Shown: piece by piece, positions 12,113 through 23,858 of the stretch | Numbering within the stretch: the stretch's first letter is position 1 | How the letters are laid out: each line of letters begins with the position of its first letter | Assembly: GCA_900073065.1 (NCBI GenBank) | Contig: FJOG01000037.1 | Coordinates: forward strand, 42,214 to 106,213 | Length of the DNA stretch: 64,000 nt | From: Phialocephala subalpina | Taxonomy: Eukaryota; Ascomycota; Leotiomycetes; Helotiales; Mollisiaceae | Reading direction: 5' to 3' | Notes under the pieces: model-generated | Seen by the model: the letters and a program-made list of their open reading frames with translations, nothing else | The model's database searches: none | Told to the model about the DNA's origin: nothing | Translations under genes and position numbers: made by a program

Positions 12113-12678
12113 NNNNNNNNNNNNNNNNNNNNNNNNNNNNNNNNNNNNNNNNNNNNNNNNNNNNNNNNNNNNNNNNNNNNNNNNNNNNNNNNNNNNNNNN
12201 NNNNNNNNNNNNNNNNNNNNNNNNNNNNNNNNNNNNNNNNNNNNNNNNNNNNNNNNNNNNNNNNNNNNNNNNNNNNNNNNNNNNNNNNNNNNNNNNNNNN
12301 NNNNNNNNNNNNNNNNNNNNNNNNNNNNNNNNNNNNNNNNNNNNNNNNNNNNNNNNNNNNNNNNNNNNNNNNNNNNNNNNNNNNNNNNNNNNNNNNNNNN
12401 NNNNNNNNNNNNNNNNNNNNNNNNNNNNNNNNNNNNNNNNNNNNNNNNNNNNNNNNNNNNNNNNNNNNNNNNNNNNNNNNNNNNNNNNNNNNNNNNNNNN
12501 NNNNNNNNNNNNNNNNNNNNNNNNNNNNNNNNNNNNNNNNNNNNNNNNNNNNNNNNNNNNNNNNNNNNNNNNNNNNNNNNNNNNNNNNNNNNNNNNNNNN
12601 NNNNNNNNNNNNNNNNNNNNNNNNNNNNNNNNNNNNNNNNNNNNNNNNNNNNNNNNNNNNNNNNNNNNNNNNNNNNNN
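12113..12678. other. Assembly gap (566 N)
   Basis: All bases are N. The gap lies just right of the foldback element in an AT-rich island, so it probably reflects repeat or coverage trouble. Any reading frame across it is meaningless. Confidence 0.98.
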
Positions 12679-13010
12679 AATCTAATTTAAAATAAATTAA
12701 ATTAAAAGAATATTTTTAAATATTTTAATTCTTAATTTTTAATTTTAAACTCGAAACTCGATTCCAAACTTTTTTTCCACCTGCCCGAACTCCCACACTC
12801 CAACCACGTGATTTTCAGCGGGTGGGGGTCTAAAGCCCCCTCCACCCTGCGCTATACTAGGCAATAATTTATTATTTTTTATTATTTTAGAATAAATAAG
12901 TATTTTAAGATTTATAGTTTCTATTAGTATTACGAGATAAACATAGGAACTAAAGTATGTAATCCGTTAGAAATATTATATATTTGAATATAAATATCAA
13001 GGGGTTTATA

Positions 13011-16000
13011 CTAAAACATATGGAATTGAGGGTAAACTTCCGCTTGTCCTTCCCAACCTCTGAGAACCTCCCATCGGACCCGCGGTGAGCCTTTTCGCAG
13101 CCCTATCTCCTCGATTGCTTCAGAGAATTTGAGAGCGTAAGATTTCGACGCCTCGTCTATACTCGTGATACCATCCCGGCTAGGCGTCCCAAATACATCC
13201 TGAGCTGCTATCAGCCTCTGGACGACGGCATCTTTGCTGTTCTGGGACGATTCCTCGAATCCAGATCCGCGAGAAACAATCTCTAGTAGACCTTCCCAAG
13301 TTTCAGGCCGAATTCTGTCTTTCCCAGACATCGGATCTTTAGAGCCACTACCAATGCCTACCTTCCCGTCAGGTGAATCCAATACCGCTCTATATCGCAG
13401 CAAGATTTCGACTGCTTTCACGTTGCCTATCGCTACGGCACATTGCAAAGCGTTTCCAAAGTAGTCGTCCCGAATGTGGACATCAGCACCAAGAGACAAG
13501 ACATGCTCCAAACCGTTTTGATCTCCCAGTGCGACTGCCGCGTGGATAATTGGAAGGCTTCCGGGCGGGTGTTCGTTAAGACCAATCCCGGCGTCAAGGA
13601 GGGCCGAGACAATGTCGTGATACGAATAAATATTGCCAGTACTGGCAATGGTAGATAGGGGGAAGTACCCGGCCTCCCGACAACGAGATAGAAAATCGGA
13701 AACGGCCAAGAGACACCGAGCGGAGGTGTTATCTCCACAGATGATCGATGCGTCAAACACACAGCAAGTGGCATTGCCATGTTTGAACATGTCTGCTCCT
13801 GCTTCGACCAGGACTCTGATACCCAATTCCCAACTTGAGTAGCAGGCTTGGGTAAGGGCGGTTCTCAGCTCTTCTGTATCCGTCACACCGGTTCCAATGA
13901 GAACGGCCAGGGTTTGTTCGAAACACCGATCGGCGACGCAACAAAGGGGATACTCGTATAATTCAGTGTAAATCACCGCGTTGAACCACAACCAAGGCCT
14001 ACCGCCCGCAAGATAGAGCTGTTCGACAAGCCGGCGTATGCGGTGTGGCCAATTTTCATGTCTAGTGCGCTCCACAAGGTCTAGAACGACGTCACGCATG
14101 TGGATAACGAGTGGAAATTCCTTATGAAAGATATCGCCGCGAGAATAATTCGCCAGGGAGGTGCTTGTCGAGGCGTGAATGTGATATCGTAAACAGGCAT
14201 CGGCGATTTGCCACTCAGCTAGGGTTCGATCCAGGGCAAATTCGGAGATCGGCGTGCCTTTCGTTAGGATTACGGCTGAGGTCATGTATTCTAGTAGGGA
14301 GAAGTGAGTCAACGCCAGAAATCTTTGTTTTCTCCTGGTCTCCGCATCGATATAATCCACCCAGCCCGTGCCTTGACGGAGCTCGCCCCCGTATATGATG
14401 AATGAGGCGGAAGAATCTCTGACGGTTAATAACCCACGGAGCAAACGCAAAACATCATGTGGATCCGGGTATCTGTCTGCTTTGTCATACAAAGGTGCCG
14501 AGTAGTCTACTTCGGCCTCGTCGTTCTCGGCCATGATGGCTTCCGAAGCAAGTGGAACAAGTACTGTCTCAGCAAGCTGGGCAACGGTAAAGGGCTCTGG
14601 CGAAAATGCAATCCAGGTCAGCGCTCGGATGGCCTGTTGCCGCTGACTTGACGGTATTCGGAGAAATGCAATGTCGTAAGTGTTGTATAAATCCGACGGC
14701 AATTCTTTCAGAATCTTATCAACTTTGCCCTCCGTGAGAGGCACTTCCTCTTTGAACCGATCGAATTGTAGTGCGACATACTGAAACCTGTCGAGACAAA
14801 CTTGTGTCAGTTGCGCTTGAAGAAATCGTGACAATCTCGGCCTAGGAATCTTACATGCCACTAGATCTCTTGATTAGTGTCCTTTTGATATCTTCCTTGG
14901 TATCTGGGCGTAGACTGGCAAAGGTGTTCATTTCTAGTTCGCTGTTAATGAAAATACTAATATCGTCCTGCTGCTGCATATCTCGATCCAAGTCGATGGA
15001 TTTCTGCCATGTCTCTGAGTGAGTTGACCTCATGTCCAACGCCAGCTCGATATCGCGGTTGGGACGACTGGCAACGAGTAGATGAACGCTGTCCAAGGCC
15101 CAGCCTCGGATAGCGTTAACAAGCGCGAGAAGGTGGTCTCTGTGCCGAATCTTGGTTTTGGAGGTCTTGATGTGGGTGTCTTCAGGATTTGGACACTCGT
15201 CAAGTCCGTCAATGATAAGGTAGGTATCCTTGAAGCCCTGGGAAACGGAGCGAAGTGTTGCCTCAAGAACTCTCCGTTCCGGTTGCTTGCCTGACTCATA
15301 GTAGCTGCGAAGATCGTTGAGAGATGGCGGTGTATTTGGGCGTTGACTGAACAGCTGCGCCATCAGGGCTCTCGTGAGGTTTGTGTAGCTGTGCGTGTTA
15401 ACTTCATCATAACCGATGAAGAAGTAAGCTACGGCGGTATACGGGTCGTCTTTATAAGTTTGATGCAAGTGATCAGCCACTGTGGCACTGCTTACTCGTT
15501 AGCCTTGCGCTAGGTAGCGTCCTACATATGCTTCAATACCTTAAGACCGACTTTCCAGAACCAGCTGTCCCATATATTAGCATAGGCTTCGCTCCAGCAT
15601 CTTACGGGCAGCGATGCATACCTTTGCCGCGAAGCCAAAGGAAGGACCTCGGCCTGCTCTTCCAGGCATCAAACACTGAGCCATCAATAAGCCAGCGTCC
15701 AGTGTCTAAGTCACCACGCCTATTGCTTGCGACGGTCTTGAGATCTGCGGGGTCCGCCTTACCCCCATCCTGGAGCCATCGCAGCAGTTCTGATCTCTTT
15801 GTATCCACTTGGCCGTTGCTGATTAGCTCGACAAGACGAGAAGTCTCAGCCTTGATATGGCTGAGCATATCTAGTCTCTGCTTGTGTTGTTCCACTTGCA
15901 TCTCCCAGTTTTCTTGGTCGGTGTATAGATTCCAGGCACTATCTGTGTTTCGGAGCTTGTCGTTCTGTTTCACTATGTCTCCAATCATCTTCTCCCAATC

Positions 16001-17193
16001 CTGCCATTTGGTCGTGTCTTGTATCCATCGTTCGGCAGTCATCCCCGAGAGGAAGCACACGTATTTCGCCTGAAATGTAAGTATCATCTCATACACCGCT
16101 TTAATGTCGCTTCGGTACGTTTCGTGTTCGGGTCTGGAGGCGCGTTGAGCCTTCTTTCCCTCAGACGGCAATTCATACCGCCTGTAGTAAATGGCTTCTC
16201 TAAGCGAACACTCGCCGATAATACCGGCAATTGTGTCCAGTCCCTTAAGACGAGATGCCTCCTGATGAGACGGGTTAAGCAGTAGCTATAGAGTCAGTTC
16301 ATTAGCACCGCGGACACAGTGTTGATTTCGTCATGACTTACCGGAAGTAGCAGGCACACGCCAGCCCAGACAATGGATGCCGGAGGGGAAGACGACACAG
16401 CATCGCCGACATAATCTTTCGCCCACGTAGTAATGCTTACCACGGGCCCTATCAGATCTCTCACGGCAAATTCATGGCCGCCGATCAATGGGATCTTCCA
16501 TTGTCCAGACTCGATCTCATTGCGACGGCCCTCGGCAAGCTTCTGCATCTGGTCTCGTCGCTGGCCTGTCTCAGTCGGCATTTGACCACCCCCAGACGCA
16601 TCTTTCAACATCTGCTCGTAGTCTTTCACCAATCTGTTGGGAAGCTTGCGGTAAGCCTCGTCCCACAGGTCAGATATCGGAGGTAGGTCAAGTTTCTCCT
16701 CTATCAGTTGCGGAAGTGGTCAGGGCAAAATATATGGTATTGATATCAAATCTGTCTGTCTAGCTAAGTGGAAATGTCTGCTTGATATAGTGCTCTTGCT
16801 GGAACATCGGACTTAGGCCAAACCGCCTAGTGAAACGATGCGTAACTAATGATGCGGCTTCATGCCAACATGCTACAATTTCCCCATCGCATTGAGACCA
16901 TCATCACAGATTACGAGTCCTCAACTGACATCCTCCTTAGACTCCGTGGGACCAACGGCTGATTGTCCAGAAGTAATCGCCTTAGATGCATTGACAAGCC
17001 GAGGTTGAGGGTCAGTAGGTGCTTCGATATCCATAGGGTTTGACGAAGACCCAGGCTTCATGTTGTTGGCCGACTCAATTGGCGGGTCAGGAGGATCGGG
17101 TGGCGATTTGCCTAGTTTCTGTCTTCCGCCAGTCACTTTGTCCCTTAATTTGCTGAAAAACCCGCGCTTTGGATGTTCTGCCTGGTTCCCCAT
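13011..17193 (-). CDS. NWD-NACHT-ankyrin NLR (STAND) protein
   Basis: Transcribed right to left. Exons: 17193-16926, 16700-16342, 16285-15622, 15564-15540, 15487-14855 and 14787-13011 (1241 residues). All phases agree; the last four introns are 56, 57, 52 and 67 bp. The first intron (225 bp, donor GTTGAG) is weakest. Residues about 90-400 look like the N-terminal domain of fungal NWD NACHT-NTPases (LWDEAYRKLP, LLLNPSHQEA). A NACHT NTPase follows: Walker A GKAGSGKSVLS near 430-440 falls across a 25-nt microexon, and Walker B YLIIDGLDEC lies near 528-537. A winged-helix-like region follows, then degenerate ankyrin repeats (ADVHIRDDYFGNALQCAVA) near the C-terminus. Such proteins are cytosolic receptors in fungal incompatibility and innate immunity. 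AT-rich islands lie on both sides, yet the gene shows no RIP-type stops. Confidence 0.8.
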
Positions 17194-17454
17194 CTTGGTG
17201 GCCGATTTGACGTTGAGTGGTTAAGTTCGGACGGAAAGCGATTGACCGATGCGATGATCTTTCAGCTGTGAGTTCGTGGGTCAGATTGTGCTTTTGCGGC
17301 CTTAGGCACTAATTACTTACCTAGTGTAAAAGGTGTATATGTGTGGCGTCGCGATGTCCTACAGCGAGAGGGCGGGCGCTACGCGAGGGCCAGCACGTAG
17401 AATATAATGTAATATGGACGCAATAGTGGCCGGCGCGCGCTTGCTTAGAAGTAT

Positions 17455-19600
17455 GCGTATATATATACTAAATTAAAAAGTATAATTTTTTAATAGATAT
17501 TTATTATAAGGATTAATATAAACTTTTTCTAATATAAAAAAAATTATATAAAAAATAAAATTAAAAATAAAATAATTAATTTTTTTTAAATTTCGATAAA
17601 ATTATTAAATATAATTCTTCGAAATATATTAATAAATAATATTGAATATTCTTAATAATAAAATTAATTATAATTTATATTTATAAATAATATTTTTAAT
17701 TTATAATTATTTTTATATTTAAAGATTTATATATTATAATATATAATAATTATATTATATATATTATTTCGTAGACCTCGTAAAAACACTTTTATAAAAA
17801 GTTATAAAATCTTCGATTTTATTAATTAATTAATATTTTAAATTTCAAATTATAAATTTTTAATTTGAAATTATTAGAAAATATAAAAATAATAAATTTA
17901 AAAAAAAATAATTTACGATAAAATAAAGTTTTTCTAGTGTAATAATTTGCTTTAAAGTTTTAAAAGTTTTATTTATTATAATTAATTTAAATATTAAAAA
18001 GAAATCCTTTTAAATTTCTTTTAAAAATTATAAAATAAAATTTTAATATTCTAATATTTAATTATTTAAAAAGTTTTATAATTATAATTTATAACGCGCG
18101 ATTATTTATTAATTAATAATATAATAATAAATTAATAAATTAATAAATTAATTTGAAATTTAAAATATAAATATTAAAATATTTAAGAAAAAATTTAAAT
18201 TAATAATTAAAGAATAATATAATTATAAATAAAAAGATTTTAATATTCTTTAGTAATTATTTTCTTTTATATTATATAAAAAGGAAAGTTTTAATAAATT
18301 AATTAAAAAATTATATTTAGTATTTTTATCGAAATTTAAAAAATTTTATTATTCTTTCTTTAATTTTAATTTTTTATATAATTCCTTTTTTAAAAGTTTA
18401 TATTAACTTTTATAATAAATAATTAATAATATAAGTAATTCGTTAATTTTTTAAATAATATTTTTTTTTAATAATATATTTATTTATTATAATTAATTTT
18501 ATAAAAAATTATTTATTAAAAAGAAAATAAATTAATAATTAAAAAGATTTTATTTAAAATATTTTTTATTATAAAAATAATATAATAATAATAATTTTTA
18601 TATTAAATTAAAAGATTTTTATAAATTAACTTTTTATTATAATCGAAAATAATTAAATATTTAATATTATTATTTTAGAATAATTATAAAAGAGATTTAT
18701 TTTTTAAATAATTTTATATAATTTATTAAAAGTTTAATTATTTAATTTATTAATATTCGTTTTTGAAAATAAATATATCGAAAAAATTTTAAATTTCTTT
18801 TTTAAATTAATTTAATATTTCTAAAAAAGAATTCTTAATTTATTATTTATAAAATATAAAATAAAAAGAAATAATAATAAATTAAATTAATATTAAATTA
18901 ATTTCTATTTTTTTATTAGAAATATAAAAGGCTTTTATATATAAAATAATAATTTAAAAATAATAATTATATAATCCTTATAAAACTTCCTACTTTATAT
19001 ATAAATTTACGCGAGCTTTATATAAATTATAAAAGTTATATAACTTTAGATAATAATTATAAATTAATTAATCAAAGGTTATATTAATAAAATATTTAAT
19101 TTTATACGTAATATTATTGAAAAATTTAAATAAATAATTTAATAATAATTAATATTAAAGCAAAATAATAAATCTTTAATAAATTAATAATTATTTAATC
19201 GAATAAACTTTAAAAATTTCCAAAAAAATTTAATATTTAATTAGTATTTAAATAAAAGTTTTAAAGGTAAAAATATAAGAAAATTAATTTATGAATATTT
19301 TAATATAAAAAATACTTTTTAAAAATTATAAAAAGTTTAAATGAAAAGTATTTTATTATTATTTAATATAAATATTAAATTTAATAATTAAAAATTAAAA
19401 TATAATAATTAAATTCTAAGAAATAATATAAAATATAAATTTATAAAATTAAAATAAATTTTTTAATATATTTATATATAATAAATATATATTATTTTAT
19501 ATAAAGATAAAAGAATAAAAAGTTATAATAAGAAATAAGCGAAGTAATAAATATAAAAAATAATCGAGATATTAGAAAAAGGAAAAGAAAAACCTTATAA
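17455..19600. repeat. AT-rich RIP-like island
   Basis: About 2.1 kb of almost pure A/T with sparse CpA/TpG, starting about 260 bp upstream of the NLR start codon. No frame or repeat unit can be recognised. The edges are sharp: GC-balanced NLR promoter DNA ends near 17455, and normal composition returns near 19600. Bases 19601-20138 hold no gene that I can support. Confidence 0.75.
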
Positions 19601-20138
19601 TCCACTGATCTTTCCGAAGTTATATTAAATCTTAGGAGCTAATTACGTTCTGAAAATAGTTGGAACGATCAGTTTTTAATATCTTATGTGGGAAAAAGTA
19701 AGATGAAAATTCTCATAAAGCCTTTTAATTATTTCAGCCCCAAATGATTATCCTTTCACATCAAGTAGTAGGTTGCTCACAGCTACCAAGTTCTTCATAT
19801 GCCATATAATACCTCCAGCAGGATCGCTCTCCCATATATTATATATTATTCAACCCGTTATTGTTTGAAAGAGGAGGATGTCCAGCGATATCGATAGCGT
19901 ATCTCCAAAAGCTGATACTACTTGATGATTCCAAGACCTTCCATCAACCAATGTGCATATTCAAAGACTGATATTTTTACCACTTCACTCCATCATCAAG
20001 TCCCTGATCAAGTACGAGGAAAAGGTGTGTTGACTTGGCTGGGAAAATTTGTGTCACGTGGTGCTTGATGAATTCGGTTTCTTCCCTCAAGAGCATCTTC
20101 AACCTTGACTGCTTTCATGAAAGAAGAATCTTCATTCT

Positions 20139-20990
20139 CTAAGGATATATAGTATACGTCTCCGTTACAGTTGTGCTCTACAATACAGTCAGCATCCGTC
20201 ACGTAGATTCCACGGAAGAAAACTCACCTTCGTAACTTTGTACGAAGTCATCGTCGTTGTCTCTGAGATCACAATCGATGCTCCCGCAGATGTGATAATA
20301 CACGAGCACCCTGGATCAAGTCTCCCATAAAAGTACCACGCCGTAAGATAATCAGGGACCGTGAAGTCCTTCTTCTCAAGTTCCACTCTTACGAGGTTCG
20401 CCGATGGTGGTTTGGTCGGAGCCGGCGTAGTGAATTTGGGTTTTGTTGCTGAAGTCGTAGACATTGGCATGTTCATGGTTTTACATTTCCGTTAGTTTCT
20501 GTGAGTTTGAGGGCTTTCTGACTGCTTACGAAGTTGTGGTTGGCGTGAACATTACGAGGCTGTAAGCTGTGATGGTCGATATCGTTGTTGCTCCTGTTGC
20601 ATTGACGATTGAGAGTGCAGTAACCAGTGGTCTCAGAAATTCGGAGCAGAAAGATGTTGCATTCAGTACAACTGATGGAGGGCTGTCAAGTGTCAGACTA
20701 CTTGAATTTGCGATTTCTCTATATGCTGAGGTATAAGATCTCACGGGTTTAGGATACTGCTGGCGACTGCATACCACTCTCCAGTGGCACAAGCTATGTT
20801 GGATCAGTTGTACATCTCTCCATGTGGGCTGCAATTTCATACCAGTATCAGTCTTCCAAGGACCGGGAGTACACCAGGCACATCCTGAACTGATGACTGT
20901 GGGTGTCGGAACAACGTCCTTGGCGGTGGGGAAAGCACCGATTGAGTTCCATATACACGCAAGTGCTACAAAACCGGGAAAGGACCTCAT
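20139..20990 (-). CDS. Secreted Ser/Thr-rich protein (one splice junction unresolved)
   Basis: Proposed exons, right to left, are 20990-20843, 20793-20745, 20697-20530, about 20448-20228 and 20177-20139. The N-terminus MRSFPGFVALACIWNSIGA is a good signal peptide. Next come ACATGEWYAVASSILNP, then LDSPPSVVLNATSFCSEFL, a Thr/Val-rich stretch, YGRLDPGCSCI, and the ending STTVTETYTIYP. Alternating Cys-containing blocks and Thr/Ser runs are typical of fungal secreted proteins of unknown function. Introns 1, 2 and 4 (49, 47 and 50 bp) are phase-consistent. The third junction is one base out with the visible signals (donor GTAAGC at 20529, acceptor before 20448), so there is either a missed microexon or a real frameshift. 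An AT island lies downstream. Confidence 0.5.
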
Positions 20991-21535
20991 GGTAGAATAA
21001 GAAGCGACGAGGAGCAGCAAAAACCAAGACAAGACCAAAAGTAAAGTACGGCGGGAATCCTTACCACATGTATGCAAAATTGGATGAATGGAAGATCAAG
21101 TGGTCAAGCTTCTCCCATCGACTAGTATGCCAGAATGGCAACTTCAATCTAAACAGATTTGCATAATGGTTCTCTCGAAAGCTTATTCGCCAACTATGGC
21201 TGAATTCGGAAGCGAGAAGGTCGGCAGAGGGCTGATTTCTGTGAGGCCAATCACCACCTGGATGAGTTTAGCCTGCGTTGACGAACACATTCCAAGTGGG
21301 GGGTTCAAATTCACGTGTCCCAATCCCACCTACCTGTCAACGAATCGACTAAGGCATATCTCCATACTTGAAATTCGTTTCTCAATGGAAAAGTCTCCTT
21401 CCGGCGCGTCCTAAAGACAGACCGAATCGTTCAACACAAGTTGGCACGTGACGAGCTCCTCATTGTCCCAAGTTCTTCCGGGTATCAGCTCCCCTCTTCC
21501 ACTCAACACTTCCTACAATCCCCCCCAATCCCAGC
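20991..21535. other. Intergenic between two minus-strand genes
   Basis: This is the upstream region of the secreted protein and the 3' side of the coiled-coil PPxY gene. No RNA gene or clear regulatory motif was recognised, apart from two CACGTG-like words (21313, 21444). Confidence 0.4.
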
Positions 21536-22651
21536 TCATGCCTGATAAGATGGCGGCTCAACAGCATACTGTGGAGGCCTGGCCTCTCCGACTTCCTCCC
21601 CATTCGCAAGTCTCTCAAATGCAGCAGCCCTCACCCGCTGCAATTCCTCCCTCTTCGTATCCAACACGGACTTCGCCCGGTCCACCTCGGTCTGAGCATC
21701 CCTTACCCTCACATCCTCCGCCGCAACCTCCTTCTGAAGATTCGCCTGCGCAAGCGTCAACTGCCTCATCGAATCCGAAATCCTATCCCGCATCGCCATA
21801 TTGGAGAAAATGTTGTCGAATACCACGTTGCTAAGGAAGTCCATCTGAGCAATCCTCATATCGCCAATATGTCTAATCGCAGGTTGTACTCTCTGGGCTT
21901 GACTGATCAACATCTCAGTTTGAGAAACGTGTTGCTGGCATCTGCTCAAAGCATTGTTTTCAGCCATCTCCGTGAATGTCCCTCCTACACCCCAAGCATC
22001 CATCGTCGCCGAGCTCTTCGCATCCTGAATATCGACAAACGCACGATTGAGAAACATATCTGCATCTCCTAGTATAGCTCTCGCCTGCTTCTCCGTACTG
22101 AGTCTCAGTTGCTCGGCGTTGAACTTCTGCTCTGCTTCTTTGACTTCATTCTCCTTCGCATCCTCCTCCTGCATCTCAGGCGTCGGGCCATCAAAAACAG
22201 ATTTATACAACGCGTCCAACTCCCTTCTCGCATTATTATGAACCTCAACAATCGCGTGAAGATCAGCGCTAGACTTCGTCGCCTCAGCGAGATTCGTGTT
22301 CAGTGCCTCGAGACCTTTCTTGGCTTTGAGTTGCATGGCCACAGCATCGAGCCATTCTTTCTCTTCTCTCGTGGCTTCTTCTTCGAATTTGAGTTTCTTG
22401 CCACCGAGTTTGTAGGCTAGGCGCTTCATGTGGGAATCGCGGTATTTTTGGTGATCTTTGTACTCCTTGTCCACGTGACGATTGACTTCCTTTAGCTCCT
22501 TCTCTTGGGCTGCGATTTGTTTCTTCAGATCGCGAACGTAATTTTCGCTTTGCTGGTGTGCTGAAATGGAATATGCTGTTTCGGAGATTGTTTGGGAGAG
22601 TTTGGTGTTTTCTGCTGCTGCCGATTGAAGCTTTTCTCTAATGGTGGCCAT
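21536..22651 (-). CDS. Coiled-coil protein with C-terminal PPxY motifs
   Basis: Intronless, 371 residues, starting MATIREKLQSAAAENTKLSQ. Long stretches are rich in Glu, Lys, Ala and Leu in heptad-like spacing (about 10-80, 95-135, 160-200, 290-345), indicating extended coiled coils. The last residues hold two PPxY motifs, PPQY at 359-362 and PPSY at 366-369. These usually bind WW domains such as those of Rsp5/Nedd4 ubiquitin ligases. No membrane segment or catalytic domain is visible. I do not know a named family. A cytosolic adaptor or scaffold is a reasonable guess from composition only. Codon use looks normal and there is no sign of decay. Confidence 0.75.
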   Translation of the reverse strand: MATIREKLQSAAAENTKLSQTISETAYSISAHQQSENYVRDLKKQIAAQEKELKEVNRHVDKEYKDHQKYRDSHMKRLAYKLGGKKLKFEEEATREEKEWLDAVAMQLKAKKGLEALNTNLAEATKSSADLHAIVEVHNNARRELDALYKSVFDGPTPEMQEEDAKENEVKEAEQKFNAEQLRLSTEKQARAILGDADMFLNRAFVDIQDAKSSATMDAWGVGGTFTEMAENNALSRCQQHVSQTEMLISQAQRVQPAIRHIGDMRIAQMDFLSNVVFDNIFSNMAMRDRISDSMRQLTLAQANLQKEVAAEDVRVRDAQTEVDRAKSVLDTKREELQRVRAAAFERLANGEEVGEARPPQYAVEPPSYQA

Positions 22652-23275
22652 TATGGGAGGTTGTTCGGTCGTGATGAGCTCAGTCTATTGCAAACGAGTT
22701 AAATCGAATGATGAGCCATCTTCAGGAGACCCGATGGCATATATAAACCTCCATTGCGGCGCGGTTCAGCTGGTTTGAAGTTGGTGTTGGTACAAGAGTA
22801 CAAATACCAAGAGAACGGTGAGGAGTTCGTGTGGCTTGGCTGGTGGGCTGTGCTGAACTTGTGGCGAAGGCAGATCGCGGGGCTCTCACTTGGAGAACAT
22901 CGAGAGTGACGAAACAGGACATCTTCGATGATGTTTGAATGAAATGGCTAAGAACTCAAGTACAAACATCTCGGCGACCGGGTAAACAAGAAACTTGGGA
23001 CGCTCCCAAACGTCGAAATCTCAAATTGAAATCCTTGGCGACGAATCAGCCGCTGCGAGTTTCTTCCGCATTAAGTGGTGGCAGAGAGCAATTCATCTAT
23101 CAATTCCACGAGCCTTGGGATCAATCAATTGACAGCTTGTACTCGGGTTTGAATAGATTTGAAATGTGTCATTAACCAGGAGGAACTTTCCGACGCCATT
23201 TTCTCGACCCCGCGATCGCAACATCACGACTTAAACAATTGCAAGTGCTTGACCTCGCCTCGATCAAAGACTACA
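22652..23275. other. Intergenic, no gene recognised
   Basis: Short frames exist on both strands but none has a family signature or consistent splice structure. The right edge runs directly into the 250-bp tandem duplication. Confidence 0.4.
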
Positions 23276-23775
23276 ACATCGCAACGGTTCGAAATGCACT
23301 GCACATCTCCGAGTGAGAGAAGGTATCGTTCCCAGGCGAGAAAAATAAACATTCCAAAGTTGGACGGTCCGGCGGTCGCGACGCAACGCGTCTCTCGGGC
23401 AAAAATCGTGAACTCGACCGAGGATTTCAAGCCTTGGCACTTCAAGACTTCACACCTCAACACGCGCTTCTGATCCACGATTGTCAAGCAATATTTTGAC
23501 CCACATCTCTCAAGGTTCCCCACACACATCGCAACGGTTCGAAATGCACTGCACATCTCCGAGTGAGAGAAGGTATCGTTCCCAGGCGAGAAAAATAAAC
23601 ATTCCAAAGTTGGACGGTCCGGCGGTCGCGACGCAACGCGTCTCTCGGGCAAAAATCGTGAACTCGACCGAGGATTTCAAGCCTTGGCACTTCAAGACTT
23701 CACACCTCAACACGCGCTTCTGATCCACGATTGTCAAGCAATATTTTGACCCACATCTCTCAAGGTTCCCCACAC
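23276..23775. repeat. Perfect 250-bp direct tandem duplication
   Basis: Bases 23276-23525 and 23526-23775 are identical at every position that I compared. The unit begins ACATCGCAACGG and ends AGGTTCCCCACAC. Outside the two copies the flanks differ immediately (A versus C on the left, A versus T on the right). The absence of any RIP-like difference points to a recent event, a unit too short to be detected by RIP, or an assembly artefact. No gene is evident in the unit. Confidence 0.9.
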
Positions 23776-23858
23776 TACTGCACGATGCAGGAGAAGAAGA
23801 CTTGGAGGAGATGCGGGGGAGAAAAGGATCTCGGCACGCCCCGAACATGCAAACGAGA

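Larger units (their letters stand above)
9291..13010. repeat. AT-rich RIP-like island with relict repeats
   Basis: Most of this stretch is A/T. The remaining C and G lie mainly in TCG/CGA and CTT/AAG contexts, and CpA/TpG is rare, as expected after heavy RIP of repeated DNA. Bases about 11300-12110 keep more G+C and include a foldback element (11591-12001). Bases 12780-12870 keep a GC-rich patch with a hairpin-like pair, GGGTGGGGG and CCCCCTCCACCC. Bases 12113-12678 are N. No intact gene is present. The NLR stop codon lies at its right edge. Confidence 0.75.

Noticed and set aside
12105..12695. Frame of 196 codons
   Set aside because: It spans a run of N and carries no sequence information.
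23159..23848. Several overlapping frames across the tandem duplication
   Set aside because: They exist because the duplicated unit is open in more than one frame; no family signature or start context.
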